Counted from the stretch's first letter, positions 35,144 through 44,265 are shown. The stretch: 64,000 nucleotides of DNA from Lichenibacterium dinghuense (GCF_021730615.1 NZ_JAJLMN010000001.1:62001-126000); one strand, 5' to 3'. Numbers and translations are program-made. The notes: generated from the sequence alone by a model not told the origin.

Positions 35144-36000
35144 TCCGCCATGTGGCGCGCGAAAGCGTCCTCGAAGTCGGGATGCCAGCGCGACAGGGCC
35201 GGCCGGTTCTCGATGATGTCGCCGATGGCCCAGGCCATGCGCTTCTCGTCGGTGGCCCGGTCGACGTCGTTGTCGGGGCACAGGATGTAGAAGTCGCCGC
35301 TCGCCATCGCGTCGAGCATGAAGTCGACGACCTGCTCGGCGGTCCAGGCCGCGGCCGGCTTCTCGGGCGCGCCGGTCAGCCCCGTGTAGGTGAAGCCGGG
35401 GATGAGCAGGTGCGCCGTCACGGCCGGGTTCCGCGCCTGGCGGAGCTCGTAGGCCGTGGCCTCGGTGAAGGCCTTCACGCCCGCCTTGCTGACGTTGTAG
35501 GCGGCGTTGCCGGGCGGGGTGGTGATGCCCTGCTTCGAGCCCGTGTTGACGATGGCGGCCGGGTGGTCGGCCGCCACCATGGCGGGCGCGAAGGCCTGAA
35601 CGCCGTTGATCACGCCCCACAGGTTGGTGGCGAGGAGGCGCTGCCAGTTGCCGTAGTCCTCCCAAGGCTTGCCGACGGGGCTGATCGCGGCGTTGTTCAT
35701 CAGCAGCGCCACGTCGCCGAAGGCCGCGTGGACCGCGTCTCGAAGGGCGCGGACGTCGTCCATGCGGCCCACGTCGGTCGGCACGGCGCGCACGGAAACC
35801 GACGGGTCGACCGCGCCCGCGGCGGCGGCCGCTTCGGCCACGGCGCTCCGCGCCGCGTCGAGGCGGTCGCCGCCGAGGTCGGCCAGCACAACGTTCATGC
35901 CGAGACCCGCCAGCCGCTTGCCGGCCGCCAGGCCGATGCCGCTGGCCCCGCCCGTGACGACGGCGGTGCGCCCGGGCGCGATGGCGGGGTGATGCTGCAT
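35140..36000 (-). CDS. Short-chain dehydrogenase/reductase
   Basis: A 286-residue classical SDR, a Rossmann-fold NAD(P)H oxidoreductase. The cofactor loop TGGASGIG (16-23), NNAAIS strand, Ser155, Tyr168 and Lys172 (YNVSK) are all present, so it should be active. The substrate is unknown. GAGGAGG lies before the ATG at 35998-36000. It heads a two-gene unit with the polytopic membrane protein. Confidence 0.9.
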   Translation of the reverse strand: MQHHPAIAPGRTAVVTGGASGIGLAAGKRLAGLGMNVVLADLGGDRLDAARSAVAEAAAAAGAVDPSVSVRAVPTDVGRMDDVRALRDAVHAAFGDVALLMNNAAISPVGKPWEDYGNWQRLLATNLWGVINGVQAFAPAMVAADHPAAIVNTGSKQGITTPPGNAAYNVSKAGVKAFTEATAYELRQARNPAVTAHLLIPGFTYTGLTGAPEKPAAAWTAEQVVDFMLDAMASGDFYILCPDNDVDRATDEKRMAWAIGDIIENRPALSRWHPDFEDAFARHMAE

Positions 36001-36320
36001 GGCGGCCTCCTCGGAAGCGGACGTCGCGTCCTGCCGACCCGTTTGGGAAAGGCGGGACGGCGCGTCAAGTGCGCTGGATCGAGCCGGGCCGAGCCCTGCC
36101 GTCCGGGAAGAGCTGGTAACCACCCCCCTTTAGCCTCATTGCAATGCCGCCCTCCTCCAGCCATTGTGCAGTGCAGCAAGAACTCTTGTCCCGCGCCGGA
36201 CCGCGATCGGTCGCGGCGGTGCGGAGGACGGCCGCTCAGGCGCGGACCCATCGCATGCGGCCGGGCGCCGGATGCGGCCCATCGTCCGTCCGCCAGGATG
36301 GAGCAACGGAACGAGGACCC
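36001..36320. other. Gap without a recognisable gene (320 bases)
   Basis: The divergent intergenic region between the SDR and the PHB-depolymerase-like gene. It contains a short AT-richer stretch around 36114-36150 and the partial palindrome GTGCAGTGCAGC near 36166-36177. No promoter pair or RNA gene is convincing. Confidence 0.4.
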
Positions 36321-37424
36321 ATGGCGCAGCTGTTTCGGGCCGGGATGATCGGTGCCGCGCGGTCGATGCGGGCCGGCCGGGCCGGCGAGGCTGCGACCGC
36401 GACCACGCGCACCCTCGCGGGGGACGCCGCCGCGCCGGCGCGCCGCCAGGGTCCGGCGAACCTGTTCGACGGTTTCATGTCCGACTTCCAGGACGCGTTG
36501 GAGAACCTCGGCGCCTTCAACCCCTTCACGGCCGCTGCACCGGTCCTGCCTCCTCCGGCCCGCGGCAGCTTCGCTGAGTCGCGCCATGCCGGGCCGGCGG
36601 GCAGCCGCAGCTTCAGGCTCTACGTGCCGGCCTGCGCCGAGGCCGGCGTGCCGCTGCCGCTCGTCGTCATGCTGCACGGCTGCTCGCAATCGCCGGAGGA
36701 TTTCGCCGTCGGGACGCGCATGAACGACTGGGCGGAGCGCGACGGCTTCCTGGTCTGCTACCCGGCGCAGTCGTCCGCCGCCAACGGGCAGCGGTGCTGG
36801 AACTGGTTCAAGGACGAGGATCAGCAGCGCGGCCGCGGCGAGCCGGCCCTGATCGCGGGCATCACCCGCGACGTGATGGACCGCCACGCCGTCGATCTCG
36901 ACCGGGTCTACGTGGCCGGGCTGTCGGCCGGCGGCGCACTCGCCGCCACGATGGGCCAGCGCTACCCCGACCTCTTCGCCGCGGTCGGCGTCCATTCGGG
37001 CCTGGCCTGCGGGGCCGCGCACGACGTCAACTCGGCCTTTGCCGCGATGCGAGCGGGCACGGGGCCGCTCGGCGTGGGAGGCTCGGCGGCGGTGCCCGTG
37101 ATCGTGTTCCACGGCGACCACGACTCCACGGTCCATCCCGTCAACGCCGACGAGGTCGCCCGCCAGGCGCTCCACGCGGCCCGCGTCGACGTGGAGGTCG
37201 AGACCGGGGCGGTGCCGGGCGGCCGCGCCTATCGTCGCGCGCGGTATCTCGACGCGGCGGGACGTGCCCTCGCGGAACAGTGGACGGTGCACGGCGTCGG
37301 CCACGTGTGGTCGGGCGGCAGCTCGGCGGGGTCCTACACGGACCCGCAGGGGCCCGACGCGTCCGGCGAGATGCTGCGCTTCTTCTCGGAACACGTCGGG
37401 ACGGCGGTCCCCTCCGCGAGCTGA
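36321..37424 (+). CDS. PHB depolymerase-family esterase
   Basis: A 367-residue esterase of the poly(3-hydroxybutyrate) depolymerase/feruloyl esterase-like family. The oxyanion motif VVMLHGCSQSPEDFA, lipase box GLSAGG with nucleophile Ser202, acid in FHGDHDSTV and His in VHGVGHVWSGG are visible. No clear signal peptide: the N-terminal 100 residues are an alanine- and arginine-rich extension with the helix NLFDGFMSDFQDALENLGAF, seen also in intracellular PHB-type esterases of related bacteria. The ATG at 36321 is preceded by ACGAGGA. The polymer or ester substrate is not proven. Confidence 0.85.
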   Translation: MAQLFRAGMIGAARSMRAGRAGEAATATTRTLAGDAAAPARRQGPANLFDGFMSDFQDALENLGAFNPFTAAAPVLPPPARGSFAESRHAGPAGSRSFRLYVPACAEAGVPLPLVVMLHGCSQSPEDFAVGTRMNDWAERDGFLVCYPAQSSAANGQRCWNWFKDEDQQRGRGEPALIAGITRDVMDRHAVDLDRVYVAGLSAGGALAATMGQRYPDLFAAVGVHSGLACGAAHDVNSAFAAMRAGTGPLGVGGSAAVPVIVFHGDHDSTVHPVNADEVARQALHAARVDVEVETGAVPGGRAYRRARYLDAAGRALAEQWTVHGVGHVWSGGSSAGSYTDPQGPDASGEMLRFFSEHVGTAVPSAS

Positions 37425-37595
37425 CGATCCGCCCGAGCGCCGCGGCGCGCCGGGCGCCCCGCCCCCTGATCACATGTTAATGAGGCGCCCCGCCGGACCG
37501 GCTCCAATGGGCGGCGGGGCGGCTCGCGTCGCCGCGGGGATGGCGGTCCCGGCCGGGCTCGGCCCGAGCGACGCCAGACACGAGGGGCTGAGGAC

Positions 37596-37895
37596 ATGCC
37601 GGTCATCGATAAGACCCAGCGCCACTTCACCGAAGCCGCGCGGGAGGCTGCCGCCGTCGCGCGCCGGCGCAAGCGGGAGCACCGGGCGCAGTTCCCGGAA
37701 CTCCATCAGCTCGTCATGGTCGTGGTCCGCGCCGTGGCCGCGCCGCGGGCCTTCACCTGGCAGATCCGGCGGTTCGGGCACGTCGACCCCGTGCGCTCCA
37801 GCAGCGACGTCTTTCTGGATCCCGGCGAGGCGGCGCGCTCGGGTCAGGCCGTGCTGGACGACATGCGCGGCGCGCTGGCCGCCGCGGCCGGATGA
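37596..37895 (+). CDS. Small basic hypothetical protein
   Basis: A 99-residue, arginine-rich cytoplasmic protein that I do not recognise. The N-terminus is helical and charged (TEAAREAAAVARRRKREHR), then VVVRAVAAPRAFTWQIRRFG. A GAGG lies before the ATG. Its 3' end overlaps the convergent small membrane-protein gene by about 50 bases, so only one of the two, or both, may be real. Confidence 0.5.
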   Translation: MPVIDKTQRHFTEAAREAAAVARRRKREHRAQFPELHQLVMVVVRAVAAPRAFTWQIRRFGHVDPVRSSSDVFLDPGEAARSGQAVLDDMRGALAAAAG

Positions 37896-38044
37896 CCGGG
37901 GTCCGCCTTGTCCGCGCGTCCCCGCCGGAATTCGGCCTCCTCGGCCACCAAGAGCCAGAGCCCGAGCAGCAGCGCGAAGCCGGCGGCGAGCGTGGACGGT
38001 GCGGGGTGCAGACCCGAGGCGAGGATGCTGGTCAACAGGCTCAT
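37844..38044 (-). CDS. Small single-span membrane protein
   Basis: A 66-residue protein with one hydrophobic helix (about 17-34, LAAGFALLLGLWLLVAEE) and a polar tail. It has a strong ribosome-binding site, AGGAGGG, eight bases before the ATG at 38042-38044, which is the best evidence that it is real. No family is recognised. It overlaps the gene at 37596 tail to tail. Confidence 0.5.
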   Translation of the reverse strand: MSLLTSILASGLHPAPSTLAAGFALLLGLWLLVAEEAEFRRGRADKADPGHPAAAASAPRMSSSTA

Positions 38045-38184
38045 CGGCGCGCCCTCCTGGAAGGCAGATTGCGGATGAGATTTTAATGGAGCGTTGACGG
38101 GGCGATGCCGGCGACATCCGGCACCTGGGGACGCGTCGCGCCGCACCCTGCCCGGCGCGGCGGATTCGCGCTAGACTGACGGCG

Positions 38185-39741
38185 ATGAAGATCGAAATCG
38201 ACATGGGCGCCACGGCCGCGTCGGGCGCCGTCCCCGGGCCCGCCCTGCTCGACCTCGAAGAGCTGCTCGCGACCCGCCTCCTCGTCCAGGGCAACTCCGG
38301 CTCGGGCAAGTCGCACCTTCTGCGCCGCCTGCTGGAGCAGAGCGCGCCGTACGTGCAGCAGGTCGTGGTCGACCCCGAGGGCGACTTCGTCGGCCTCGCC
38401 GAACGCTTCGGCCACGTGGTGGTGGACGGCGACCGCTCCGTGGCGGAGCTCGAAACCATCGCGGCCCGCGTCCGCCAGCACCGCATCTCGGCCGTGCTGA
38501 CGCTGGAGAAGCTCGACGCCGAGATGCAGATGCGCGCCGCGGCGGTCTTTCTCAACGCGCTGTTCGACGCCGACCGCGACCACTGGTTCCCGGCGCTGAT
38601 CATCGTCGACGAGGCGCAGCTCTTCGCCCCCGCGGTGTCGGGCGACGTGTCGGAGGAGGCGCGCAAGCTGTCGCTCGGCGCCATGACCAACCTGATGTGC
38701 CGCGGCCGAAAGCGCGGCCTCGCCGGCGTCATCGCCACGCAGCGTCTGGCCAAGCTCGCCAAGAACGTCGCCGCCGAGGCCACCAACTTCCTGATGGGCC
38801 GCACCTTCCTCGACATCGACATGGCCCGCGCCGCCGACCTGCTCGGGCTGGAGCGGCGGCAGGCCGAGGTGTTCCGCGAGCTGCAGCGCGGGCATTTCGT
38901 GGCGCTCGGCCCGGCGCTGTCGCGCCGTCCGCTGCCCATCAAGGTCGGCGGCGTCGAGACGGCGCCGCGCGGCGGCACGCCGAAGCTGACCCCCCTGCCC
39001 GAGCCCGCCGGGGCCGACGCGCGCGACCTCATCCTCGCGCCGGTGCCGGTCGGGCCGGCGCGCGCCAACGCGGCCGAGCGCCGCGCCGCGGCCCCGCCGC
39101 CGCCCTCCGTCAACCAGATCCTCGAGGAGATCGTGCGCAACCGGCCCGCGCCCGCGCCGGCCGAGGAGGTCCCGGCCCTGCCGCCCGAGGAGCGCGAGCG
39201 GGCCCTCAAGGCCATCGCGCGCGAGATCATGGCGGACGGGGACAGCTTCTTCCGCCCCGAGCCGGTGCTGTTCGGCGACTTCCAAGTGCGGTGCCGCATC
39301 GGCAAGCTCGGCGCCGTCGCGCCCGCGGAGTTCCGCCTCCACATCAACGCGGCGCGCGCCGGGCTCGACGCGGAGACGGCCGAGAACGCCGAATGGGACC
39401 GCGCCCTGGCGATCGCCCGCGCGATCCCGGACGACCTGCAGGCCGTCTACCTCATCATGGCGGGCGCCGCGCTCACCGGCGCCCCCTGCCCTTCCGACAA
39501 CGAGGTCGCGCGCCGCTGCGGCATGCATTCCGCCGGCCGGGCACGCTCGCGGGTCAAGCACCTCGACAAGGGCGACCTCGTGGTGACGCGCAGCGACATG
39601 TCCGGCAACCGCGTCGCCGTGGTGGCCGAGCTCGGGTGGGAGACCGCCCCCGGCGACCCGAACGCGCCGGCCCGCGTGCCCGACGAGGCGCCCGCCGCGC
39701 CCGACCTGTTCGGCCTCCCCGAACGCTCCGCAGCCGAATAG
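38185..39741 (+). CDS. HerA-like P-loop ATPase with C-terminal winged helix
   Basis: A 518-residue ATPase of the HerA/VirB4-like (DUF87) group. Walker A GNSGSGKS is at 36-43; Walker B LIIVDEAQLF follows near 150; the CRGRKRGLAGVIATQR stretch is the family's sensor and arginine region. After a proline-rich linker (about 275-330), the C-terminal 150 residues include a helix-turn-helix-like part (DNEVARRCGMHSAGRARSR). HerA relatives move DNA with NurA-type nucleases, but no nurA gene is present, so a role in DNA handling is inference only. Confidence 0.8.
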   Translation: MKIEIDMGATAASGAVPGPALLDLEELLATRLLVQGNSGSGKSHLLRRLLEQSAPYVQQVVVDPEGDFVGLAERFGHVVVDGDRSVAELETIAARVRQHRISAVLTLEKLDAEMQMRAAAVFLNALFDADRDHWFPALIIVDEAQLFAPAVSGDVSEEARKLSLGAMTNLMCRGRKRGLAGVIATQRLAKLAKNVAAEATNFLMGRTFLDIDMARAADLLGLERRQAEVFRELQRGHFVALGPALSRRPLPIKVGGVETAPRGGTPKLTPLPEPAGADARDLILAPVPVGPARANAAERRAAAPPPPSVNQILEEIVRNRPAPAPAEEVPALPPEERERALKAIAREIMADGDSFFRPEPVLFGDFQVRCRIGKLGAVAPAEFRLHINAARAGLDAETAENAEWDRALAIARAIPDDLQAVYLIMAGAALTGAPCPSDNEVARRCGMHSAGRARSRVKHLDKGDLVVTRSDMSGNRVAVVAELGWETAPGDPNAPARVPDEAPAAPDLFGLPERSAAE

Positions 39742-39749
39742 GGACCCCG

Positions 39750-40445
39750 ATGACCGACGCCCGCCCGATCGGCCCCGAGGTCGACGCTTCCCCGGCCCGC
39801 CGCCCGGAGCGGAAGGTGCTCGAGGGCCGCTTCGTGCGGCTGGAGCCCCTCGACGCCGCCCGCCACGGCCCCGCGCTGTGGCGGGCCGTGGACGGGGCGG
39901 ACGCGGTCTGGGACTACCTGTTCGACGGCCCCTACCCCGACGAGGCGAGCCTGGTTGCCGAGATCGCCGCCAAGGCCGCCTCCGCCGACCCCCTGTTCTG
40001 GGCCATCGTCGACCGCGCGGCGGGCGAGGCGGTCGGCTACGCGTCGCTGATGCGGCACGACCTCGTCCACCGCGCGATCGAGGTCGGCAACGTCCTGTTC
40101 GCGCCGGCGCTGCAGCGCCGGCCGGCCGCCACGGAAGCCATGGCGCTGCTGGCCGTATACGCCTTCGACGCCCTCGGCTACCGGCGCTACGAGTGGAAGT
40201 GCAACGCGCTGAACGCGCCCTCGCGCGCCGCGGCCGAGCGGCTCGGCTTCACCTTCGAGGGCGTGTTCCGCCAGCACATGATCGTGAAGGGCCGCAGCCG
40301 CGACACAGCCTGGTACGCGATGACGGACGGCGAGTGGCCCGCGGCGCGCCGCGCCTTCGCGCTGTGGCTCTCGCCCGACAATTTCGACGGCGCGGCGCGG
40401 CAGCGCCGGGGCCTGGCGGAGCTGAGGCGGCAGGCGTCGGCCTGA
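39750..40445 (+). CDS. GNAT acetyltransferase (RimJ/RimL-like)
   Basis: A 231-residue N-acetyltransferase using acetyl-CoA. The fold is shown by LEGRFVRLEPLD at the start, VGYASLMRHDLVHRAIEVGNVLFAPALQRRPAATEA (acetyl-CoA-binding region) and NAPSRAAAERLGFTFEGVFR. The YEWKCNALN motif is typical of the YdaF/RimJ-like branch that acts on protein N-termini or small amines. The gene lies eight bases after the HerA-like gene, so they are cotranscribed. Confidence 0.88.
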   Translation: MTDARPIGPEVDASPARRPERKVLEGRFVRLEPLDAARHGPALWRAVDGADAVWDYLFDGPYPDEASLVAEIAAKAASADPLFWAIVDRAAGEAVGYASLMRHDLVHRAIEVGNVLFAPALQRRPAATEAMALLAVYAFDALGYRRYEWKCNALNAPSRAAAERLGFTFEGVFRQHMIVKGRSRDTAWYAMTDGEWPAARRAFALWLSPDNFDGAARQRRGLAELRRQASA

Positions 40446-40543
40446 CGCCCTCACCCGGCCCGGGTCCGATCCGCTTGACGGACGAGGTCTGGCCTGGAAT
40501 CAGTCATAGATGCTGACGTATCGCGCCGCGCGGGGGCCATCCC

Positions 40544-41110
40544 TTGGCTGACAAGAAGGTGAGGAGGGCGGCGATCGAGGCGGACGCGGAAACGCCGCCG
40601 CTCTACGACCTCATCGAGCTGTTCTTCTTCGCCTACCGCGACTTCACCGCCGACGCCGATCGCCAGCTCGAAGGGCTGGGCTTCGGCCGCGCGCACCACC
40701 GCGTGCTCCACTTCGTCGATCGCAACCCCGGCCTGACCGTGGCGACGCTGCTCGACATTCTGAAGATCACCAAGCAGAGCCTCAACCGCGTGATGAAGGA
40801 CCTCATCGACGGCGCCTTCATCGAGGTCCGCACGGGCACGAGCGACCGCCGGCGGCGCACGCTCCACGTCACGCCGAAGGGCGGACGCCTCGCCGTCGAC
40901 CTCGCCCACCTCCATTCGGCGCGCTTCGAGCGCGCCCTGTCGCCCCTGCCCCCCGAGGTGCGCGGCCAGGCGGTGCAGTTCCTGCTCGGCATGATCGACG
41001 CCGCCGAGCGCGACCGCGTGGTCGGGTTGGTGTTCGGTGGAGGGCGGGGTCCGGACGAGGCCCCGCGCGACGCCGGGGCCCTTCCCGTCCAGCGGGAGCG
41101 CGCGGCGTGA
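40544..41110 (+). CDS. MarR-family regulator (PetP-like)
   Basis: A 188-residue winged-helix repressor. The recognition region TVATLLDILKITKQSLNRVMKDLIDGAF and wing GTSDRRRRTLHVTPKG are typical of MarR proteins. A TTG at 40544 is the best start. Its stop overlaps the start of an OmpR-type regulator (GTGA at 41107-41110). A MarR gene coupled to an OmpR-type gene matches the petP-petR pair of Rhodobacter and its relatives, so the same role is possible but unproven. Confidence 0.85.
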   Translation: MADKKVRRAAIEADAETPPLYDLIELFFFAYRDFTADADRQLEGLGFGRAHHRVLHFVDRNPGLTVATLLDILKITKQSLNRVMKDLIDGAFIEVRTGTSDRRRRTLHVTPKGGRLAVDLAHLHSARFERALSPLPPEVRGQAVQFLLGMIDAAERDRVVGLVFGGGRGPDEAPRDAGALPVQRERAA

Positions 41111-41838
41111 CCGGCGCTCCGCCCGACGGGCGCGATGCCGCGCCGCTGGCCGACGACGCCGCTCACCTCCTGCTCGTCGACGACGACCGGCGCATCCGGG
41201 AACTCCTGTCGCGCGTGCTCGGGCGGAACGGCTACCGCGTCACCCTCGCCGGGACGGCCGCCGAGGCGCGCGGGCACCTGCGCTCGCTCGCCTTCGACCT
41301 CCTGATCGTCGACGTGATGATGCCGGGCGAGACGGGCGTCGACTTCGCGAGCGACGTCCGCCGCACCTCCGAGGTCCCGATCCTGATGCTGACCGCGCTC
41401 GACGGCGCCGACGACCGCGTGCGCGGGTTGGAGGCCGGGGCCGACGACTACCTCGCCAAGCCCTACGAGCCGCGCGAGCTGCTGCTGCGCATCGCGTCGA
41501 TCCTGAGGCGGGCGGCGCCCCGCGCGCCGCGGCCGGGCAACGTCGCGCGCTTCGGCCCCTTCGCCTTCCACCCCGAGCGCGGCGAGCTGCGCCAGGGCGA
41601 TGAGCAGATCCGCCTGACCGAGCGCGAGCGCGACATGCTGAACCTGCTCAGCGCCGCCGCGGGCGCCACCGTGTCGCGCGAGGACCTGGCGGGCCTCGCC
41701 GCGGCCGAGGGCGGCAACGAGCGGACCGTCGACGTGCAGGTGAACCGGCTCCGGCGCAAGATCGAGAGCGACCCCGCCAACCCCGCCTACCTTCAAACCG
41801 TGAGGGGACTCGGCTATCGCCTCCTCCTCGATCCGTGA
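41107..41838 (+). CDS. OmpR-family response regulator (PetR-like)
   Basis: A 243-residue response regulator with a receiver domain (phospho-acceptor Asp69 in LLIVDVMMPG, acidic pocket VDDD at 24-27, lysine in YLAKPYEP) and a winged-helix DNA-binding domain (TVDVQVNRLRRKIE). The GTG start overlaps the MarR stop. The histidine kinase follows within about 100 bases, making a three-gene signalling operon. Confidence 0.92.
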   Translation: MTGAPPDGRDAAPLADDAAHLLLVDDDRRIRELLSRVLGRNGYRVTLAGTAAEARGHLRSLAFDLLIVDVMMPGETGVDFASDVRRTSEVPILMLTALDGADDRVRGLEAGADDYLAKPYEPRELLLRIASILRRAAPRAPRPGNVARFGPFAFHPERGELRQGDEQIRLTERERDMLNLLSAAAGATVSREDLAGLAAAEGGNERTVDVQVNRLRRKIESDPANPAYLQTVRGLGYRLLLDP

Positions 41839-41941
41839 TCTGACGGCGGCGCGCTTCTCGGACAGCGAGGCCGCCCCCGCGCCCGCCGCCGGGCCAGCGA
41901 CGCCGTCGTCGAGGCCCGAACCGAAGCGCCGGCGCTGGAGC

Positions 41942-43261
41942 GTGCGGGCCGCGCGGGCCGTCGCGGATGCCCTGCCGAAGCGCCTCTACTCCCGCGCCCT
42001 CCTCATCCTCATCGTGCCCATGCTGCTGCTGCAGTGCGTGATGAGCTACTTCTTCCTGGAGCGGCATTGGCAGTCGGTGACGTTCCGCCTGAGCCAGGCG
42101 CTGGTGCAGGACGTCGCCGCCACCATCGACCTGTATCAGGCCCTGCCCAAGGGCGAGAGCACCGAGGCGCTGGAGCGCGTCGCCTCGAACCGCCTCGGGC
42201 TCGACGTCGACTTCCTGCCGCCGCAGCCGCTGCCGCCGGCGCTGCCCAAGCCCTTCCTGCAGCTCCTCGACCGCTCGCTGTCCGGCGAGATCCGCAAGCA
42301 GATCGGCCTGCCCTTCTGGATCGACACGGTGGGGCGCTCGAACTTCATCGAGATTCGCGTGCAGCTCGGAAGCGCGGTGTTGCGCGTCATCGCCCGGCGG
42401 TCGGCCGCCTACGCGTCGAACTCCTACATCTTCATCCTTTGGATGGTCGGCACCTCGGCGGTGCTGATCGTGGTCGCGACGGCCTTCCTCCGCAACCAGA
42501 TCCGACCGATCCTGCGCCTCGCGGTGGCGGCCGAGAATCTCGGCAAGGGCCGCTTCATCGACTATCGGCCGAACGGCGCCACGGAGGTCCGCCGCGCCGG
42601 CTACGCCTTCCTGGAGATGCGGCGGCGCATCGAGCGGGCGGTGGAGCAGCGCACCACCATGCTGAACGGGGTGAGCCACGACCTCAGGACCGTGCTGACG
42701 CGCTTCAAGCTGAGCCTGGAGCTGTTCGACGACGGGCCGGACGCCGAGGCCATGCACCGCGACATCGACGAGATGGGCCGCATGCTCGAAGCCTACCTCG
42801 CCTTCGCGCGCGGCGACGCGGGCGAAGCCTCGGTGATGAGCGACATGCGGGGCCTGCTCGAGGAGCTCCGCTCGGACGCCGAGCGGCACGGCCACGCGAC
42901 GGGCGTCACGATCTCCGGCGAGACCGGGGTGATCGTGCGGCCGGACAGCTTCAAGCGCTGCCTCGCCAACCTCGTCGGCAACGCCGGCCGCCACGGGGAC
43001 CGCATCGAGATCACGGCGCGGCGCGACGACCGCTTCTTCACGGTCCACATCGACGACGACGGGCCGGGCATCCCAGCCGACAAGCGCGAGGACGTTTTCC
43101 GTCCCTTCTTCCGGCTCGACGCGGCGCGCAACCAGGACCGGGGCGGCACGGGCCTCGGCCTCGCCATCGCGCGCGACATCGCGCGCTCGCACGGCGGCGA
43201 CATCCAGCTCGGCGAGAGCCCGCTCGGCGGCCTGCGCGCGACGGTGCGGGTTCCGGTCTGA
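41942..43261 (+). CDS. EnvZ-type histidine kinase
   Basis: A 439-residue inner-membrane sensor kinase: helix at about 18-38, periplasmic domain of about 120 residues, second helix (162-182), HAMP region, DHp with His246 in NGVSHDLRTV, and an ATPase domain with NLVGNAG, DDGPGIP and GGTGLGLAIAR. It should phosphorylate the regulator encoded just upstream. The start is uncertain: the frame is open for some 45 codons before the GTG at 41942 but contains no ATG, GTG or TTG. Confidence 0.9.
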   Translation: MRAARAVADALPKRLYSRALLILIVPMLLLQCVMSYFFLERHWQSVTFRLSQALVQDVAATIDLYQALPKGESTEALERVASNRLGLDVDFLPPQPLPPALPKPFLQLLDRSLSGEIRKQIGLPFWIDTVGRSNFIEIRVQLGSAVLRVIARRSAAYASNSYIFILWMVGTSAVLIVVATAFLRNQIRPILRLAVAAENLGKGRFIDYRPNGATEVRRAGYAFLEMRRRIERAVEQRTTMLNGVSHDLRTVLTRFKLSLELFDDGPDAEAMHRDIDEMGRMLEAYLAFARGDAGEASVMSDMRGLLEELRSDAERHGHATGVTISGETGVIVRPDSFKRCLANLVGNAGRHGDRIEITARRDDRFFTVHIDDDGPGIPADKREDVFRPFFRLDAARNQDRGGTGLGLAIARDIARSHGGDIQLGESPLGGLRATVRVPV

Positions 43262-43277
43262 GAGTCGCCCCACCGCT

Positions 43278-43895
43278 TCAGAGCGCGGCCGGCGGCTCCC
43301 CGGCCAGGATGGAGCGGGCCATCTGGTCGAGCAGCGGCGTCGGCAGGTCGAGGCCGCCGAGCTTCCAGGTCAGCCCGACGAGGTGCATGTGCACCCCGTA
43401 CTGGTCGTCGGCCCCGTGGCCGCCGTCGACCGGGATCACGAAGTCCTTGAGCTGGTCGAAGTAGGACCCCGTCACGGCGGACAGCAGATGGTCGTCGAGC
43501 AGGCTCGAGAAGTCGGGCAGGTCGCCCTTGATCGACACCGGGCGTCCGCCGAGGTTCACCTCGTTCACGTGCCCCTTGGCCAGCAGCGCCATCACGTTCT
43601 CGGGGGTGAGCAGTTGCGCTACGTAGGGGTCGGCCACGGTGGTGACGGCGGAACCGGCGAGGCTGCGCCCGAAGGCGCCCATCTTCTTGCCCTTGCCGGA
43701 GACGTCGAGGTAGGCGTTCGCGATCTGCCGGGCCAGTGATCGCCGGAGCGCGTCCACGTCGACGCGGTCGAACACCGCAGCGGCGTCGCCGCTGCGCGCC
43801 GTGCGGGCGAGCTGCGCCGCCCCCACCAGCGGCCACGCCCAATAGGCGAGGCCGATCGACACCACGAGCCCCATCACCGCCAGCCAACGCCGCAT
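43278..43895 (-). CDS. DUF2939-family membrane-anchored protein
   Basis: A 205-residue protein with one N-terminal helix (about 5-22, LAVMGLVVSIGLAYWAWPLV) and an extracytoplasmic domain that matches DUF2939, a family of unknown function. I chose the ATG at 43893-43895 because AAGGA lies seven bases upstream of it; an ATG six codons earlier is possible. It converges with the histidine kinase gene (16 bases apart) and lies downstream of nepR on the same strand. Confidence 0.78.
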   Translation of the reverse strand: MRRWLAVMGLVVSIGLAYWAWPLVGAAQLARTARSGDAAAVFDRVDVDALRRSLARQIANAYLDVSGKGKKMGAFGRSLAGSAVTTVADPYVAQLLTPENVMALLAKGHVNEVNLGGRPVSIKGDLPDFSSLLDDHLLSAVTGSYFDQLKDFVIPVDGGHGADDQYGVHMHLVGLTWKLGGLDLPTPLLDQMARSILAGEPPAAL

Positions 43896-44034
43896 CGCGC
43901 GTCCTTCCATCATCCAGGGCCCGACGCCGTGCAGGACGGATGTGGAAGAAACAAGGCCCGGGCCCGCGATGCGCCGGGCCGATCGTCACGGCGCCCCCGG
44001 CCCGGCTGCGACGCGCGGGCGACGGCGCCGGCCG

Positions 44035-44265
44035 TCACGTCTCGGTGGAGCCCTCTTCGAGCTGCTTCATCAGGGCGAGGAAGCGGTCGGGAATCGGCTG
44101 CTTCACGACGTCGTCGTACACGGCCCGAAGCTGCCGACCGATGTAGGCCTGGACGTCGGTCGTGCCGGGCCGGCCCGCCGCGGCCGCGCCCTCGGGGCCG
44201 ACCTTCGCGGGGTCGACGGGATCGTCGCTCGACGTCATGGCACCTTCGTCTTCGTCTCGCTTCAT
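44035..44265 (-). CDS. nepR: Anti-sigma factor NepR
   Basis: A 76-residue NepR protein that holds the sigma factor EcfG inactive until phosphorylated PhyR sequesters NepR, the partner switch of the alphaproteobacterial general stress response. The conserved two-helix core is IGRQLRAVYDDVVKQPIPDR followed by FLALMKQLEE (42-71), after a flexible acidic N-terminus. A second ATG nine codons in is an alternative start. It is divergent from phyR. The sigma gene ecfG, often next to nepR, is not here. Confidence 0.9.
   Translation of the reverse strand: MKRDEDEGAMTSSDDPVDPAKVGPEGAAAAGRPGTTDVQAYIGRQLRAVYDDVVKQPIPDRFLALMKQLEEGSTET

Noticed and set aside
36150-36185. TGC-rich partial palindrome upstream of the PHB-depolymerase-like gene, considered as a PhaR-type site
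   Set aside because: Too short and imperfect, and no PHB regulator or synthase is in the window to support it.
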